A stretch of 64,000 bases of DNA from Spiroplasma chrysopicola DF-1. GTDB lineage: Bacteria > Bacillota_I > Bacilli_A > Mycoplasmatales > Mycoplasmataceae. Below are positions 62,575 to 64,000 of the stretch, in pieces; within the stretch, counting starts at the first letter, position 1; the number at the start of each line of letters is the position of its first letter. Position numbers and translations under genes: made by a program. The notes under the pieces were generated by a model that saw nothing but the letters and a program-made list of their open reading frames with translations, did not search any database and was not told the DNA's origin. The stretch is from NCBI RefSeq assembly GCF_000400935.1, contig NC_021280.1, positions 186,001-250,000 of the forward strand, given 5' to 3'.

Positions 62575-63435
62575 ATGCACGCAGAACAAGGTGAATTAGT
62601 GTCCTCTAAATTTATCAAAATTAGTAAAAAGATTTTAGATTTAGCTAAGGAAATGGATGTAGTGGTTGAAATTGTTGATGCCAGAATTCCTTTTTCCGGG
62701 GCAAATTTATTGGATTACCATGCTTTGGGGAATAAAAAACGACTAATATTTTTAACAAATCCACACAGAGCAGACGCCAAGCAAACAGATGCTTGGGTTG
62801 AATTTTATAAAAACAAAGGAATCAAGTGTCAAATTCTTGATTCTGATAAATTATTGCTAGAAGATAACCAAGAATTTCTTAACAGTGATTGAACTGGAGA
62901 ATTAACAAAATTTAAGAATAAAAAAATTTTAATAATTGGATTACCAGATAGTTTACGAACTATGGTTTTGGCAAATTTATTTAATTTACCAGAACTAGTT
63001 ACTGGAATTCCAAGTAATTTATATTGAAAATATAAAGCAACACGTTTTGAAGGAGTTGAAATTATGGTAACTCCTGATATTACTCCCTTTACTCCTTTTG
63101 ACCAAGATGTTTATTGACATACCCAAATGTTAGGAATCTTTAATGTTGATGGTAATGAGGAAAGTGTCGCTGTTAAAATATTTGAATTTTTAGTTAAAAA
63201 ATACAAAAAGAAATTAGAGGAAGGTTATGGTCTGACGCCAAAAGAACCAATGAAGGTTAATGATATTGTTAACTGTTTAATTAAAATTATGGCAATTACC
63301 AAAGCAATCCAAATTAATGAAATTTCTGATTTAACGGTTGCTTGTACTAACTTTTTTAAAGACTTTATTAGTGGTAAACGGATTGATAAAGTAAGCATTG
63401 AATGAGTTAGTGATTATGAAAAAAAATCCTTATAA
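62575..63435 (+). CDS. RbgA-like paralogue with degenerate GTPase motifs
   Basis: 286 residues. Built like RbgA/YlqF: the central VVEIVDARIPFSGANLLDYH aligns with [20 protein letters not shown] of the true RbgA at 63493. But the G4 motif NKxD is LTNPHRAD (residues 60-67), the P-loop expected as GxPNVGKST reads GLPDSLRTM (122-130), and the N-terminal HWFPGHM is missing. GTP binding should therefore be lost. The C-terminal helical region (FEFLVKKYKKKLEEGYGL) resembles the RbgA tail. Ribosome site GAGGAGG, then a strong terminator. Its position after rplS, before true rbgA, suggests an old duplication. A role in 50S assembly is inference. Confidence 0.85.
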
Positions 63436-63453
63436 TTTTGTAAGGATTTTTTT
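63420..63453 (+). terminator. Terminator of the rpsP operon and RbgA-like gene
   Basis: AAAAATCCTTA and TAAGGATTTTT form a stem around TAATTTTG, overlapping the stop codon, with a T run after it. A TATAAT box at 63461-63466 then serves rbgA. Confidence 0.93.
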
Positions 63454-63492
63454 ATTTCGTTATAATTAAAGTAAGAAAGTTTGAGGGGTAAT

Positions 63493-64000
63493 ATGAAAGC
63501 AAATATCCATTGGTTTCCTGGTCATATGGCGAAAACAATTCGCCAATTAGATGAACAGAATAAGTTAATAGATTTAGTTATTGAAATTGTTGATAGTCGT
63601 ATCCCAATTTCATCACGTAACCCCTTAGTTGATAAGATTTTTGCCAATAAACCAAAGTTGATTATTTTAAATAAAAAAGATCTTGCTGATCCCAAAATTA
63701 CGGGACAATGAATTAACTATTATAAACAACAAGGTCAAACAGCAATTACTTTAAATAGTAAAGATTTACAAATTAAAAAAGAAATAATTGCTAAGATTTA
63801 CGAAGTTTTGGCCCCAAAAATTGAAAAAGCGCTTACAAGGGGAATTAAAAACCCTAAACTAAAAGTTTTAATTATTGGAATTCCAAATGTTGGTAAGTCA
63901 ACTTTTATTAATGCTTTAATTAAACGTCAGTCAGCAAAAGTTGGGAATAAGCCAGGAGTAACAAAGGGACAGCAATGATTAAAATTAAACGATCAAATTG
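63493..64000 (+). CDS. rbgA: Ribosome biogenesis GTPase RbgA (partial)
   Basis: The first 169 residues are in the window; the gene continues beyond the end. This circularly permuted GTPase completes late 50S assembly with L6. [20 protein letters not shown] is the family start. The permuted motif order is seen: LNKKDLADP (G4), then [15 protein letters not shown] (G1) and [10 protein letters not shown] (G2/switch, Trp is TGA). I start at ATG 63493 with GAGGGG five bases before; a TTG at 63481 is in that site. All key residues are intact, unlike the upstream paralogue. Confidence 0.96.

Overview
The window reads as chromosomal DNA of a Spiroplasma-type mollicute. It is strongly A+T rich, and TGA is read as tryptophan throughout: adenylosuccinate lyase, DNA topoisomerase I, ribosomal proteins S3, L16 and S19, SecY and many others stay intact only under genetic code 4, with in-frame TGA at conserved Trp positions. 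Genes have strong AGGAGG-like ribosome sites. There is a single zinc-type S14, no cell-wall genes, an Sec/lipoprotein export signal, and a complete arginine deiminase operon. All of this fits Spiroplasma. Almost all genes are on the + strand; only coaD and one small basic protein are on the - strand. I see no insertion sequence, phage, CRISPR array or rRNA.

Layout. 1-4722: end of purA, then purB, pth, rsmI, a membrane protein and a helical hypothetical protein. 4723-9800: arginine dihydrolase operon arcA-arcB-YfcC transporter-arcC behind a ~210-nt leader. 9801-16529: DEAD-box helicase, a possible small RNA, a Pro/Gln-rich tail-anchored protein, topA, an S1-domain protein and pgi. 16547-21880: coaD (-), an RNase J paralogue that has lost its metal-binding motif, and ftsK. 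22088-25572: ECF transporter module ecfA1-ecfA2-ecfT with truA. 25719-32023: a second Pro/Asn-rich protein, tRNA-Ile and tRNA-Ala, a hypothetical, rplI-dnaB, a lipoprotein, rlmH, and a basic repeat protein (-). 32117-47657: the S10-spc-alpha ribosomal protein cluster from rpsJ to rplQ and map, with secY, adk, infA and rpoA. It lacks rpmD and has a 307-residue L29. 47746-57942: glycosyltransferase, RDD membrane protein, pcrA, LacI-type regulator, ptsH, tsaD, two RpiR-type regulators, deoD and asnS. 57996-60442: small XRE regulator, two paralogous double-zinc-finger proteins and a Pr6Pr-like membrane protein. 60449-64000: rpsP-rimM-trmD-rplS, then a GTPase-dead RbgA-like paralogue directly before true rbgA, which runs off the window.

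Most of the window is core housekeeping. The Arc operon makes ATP from arginine; the ECF module is an energising unit for vitamin uptake; the ribosomal cluster and the rpsP cluster supply translation and ribosome assembly. I do not see a self-contained new system. The less ordinary items are inactivated paralogues of essential enzymes (RNase J-like and RbgA-like), the very long Lys/Ala/Pro tail on L29, a pair of uncharacterised zinc-finger proteins, two disordered proline-rich proteins, and several structured leaders.
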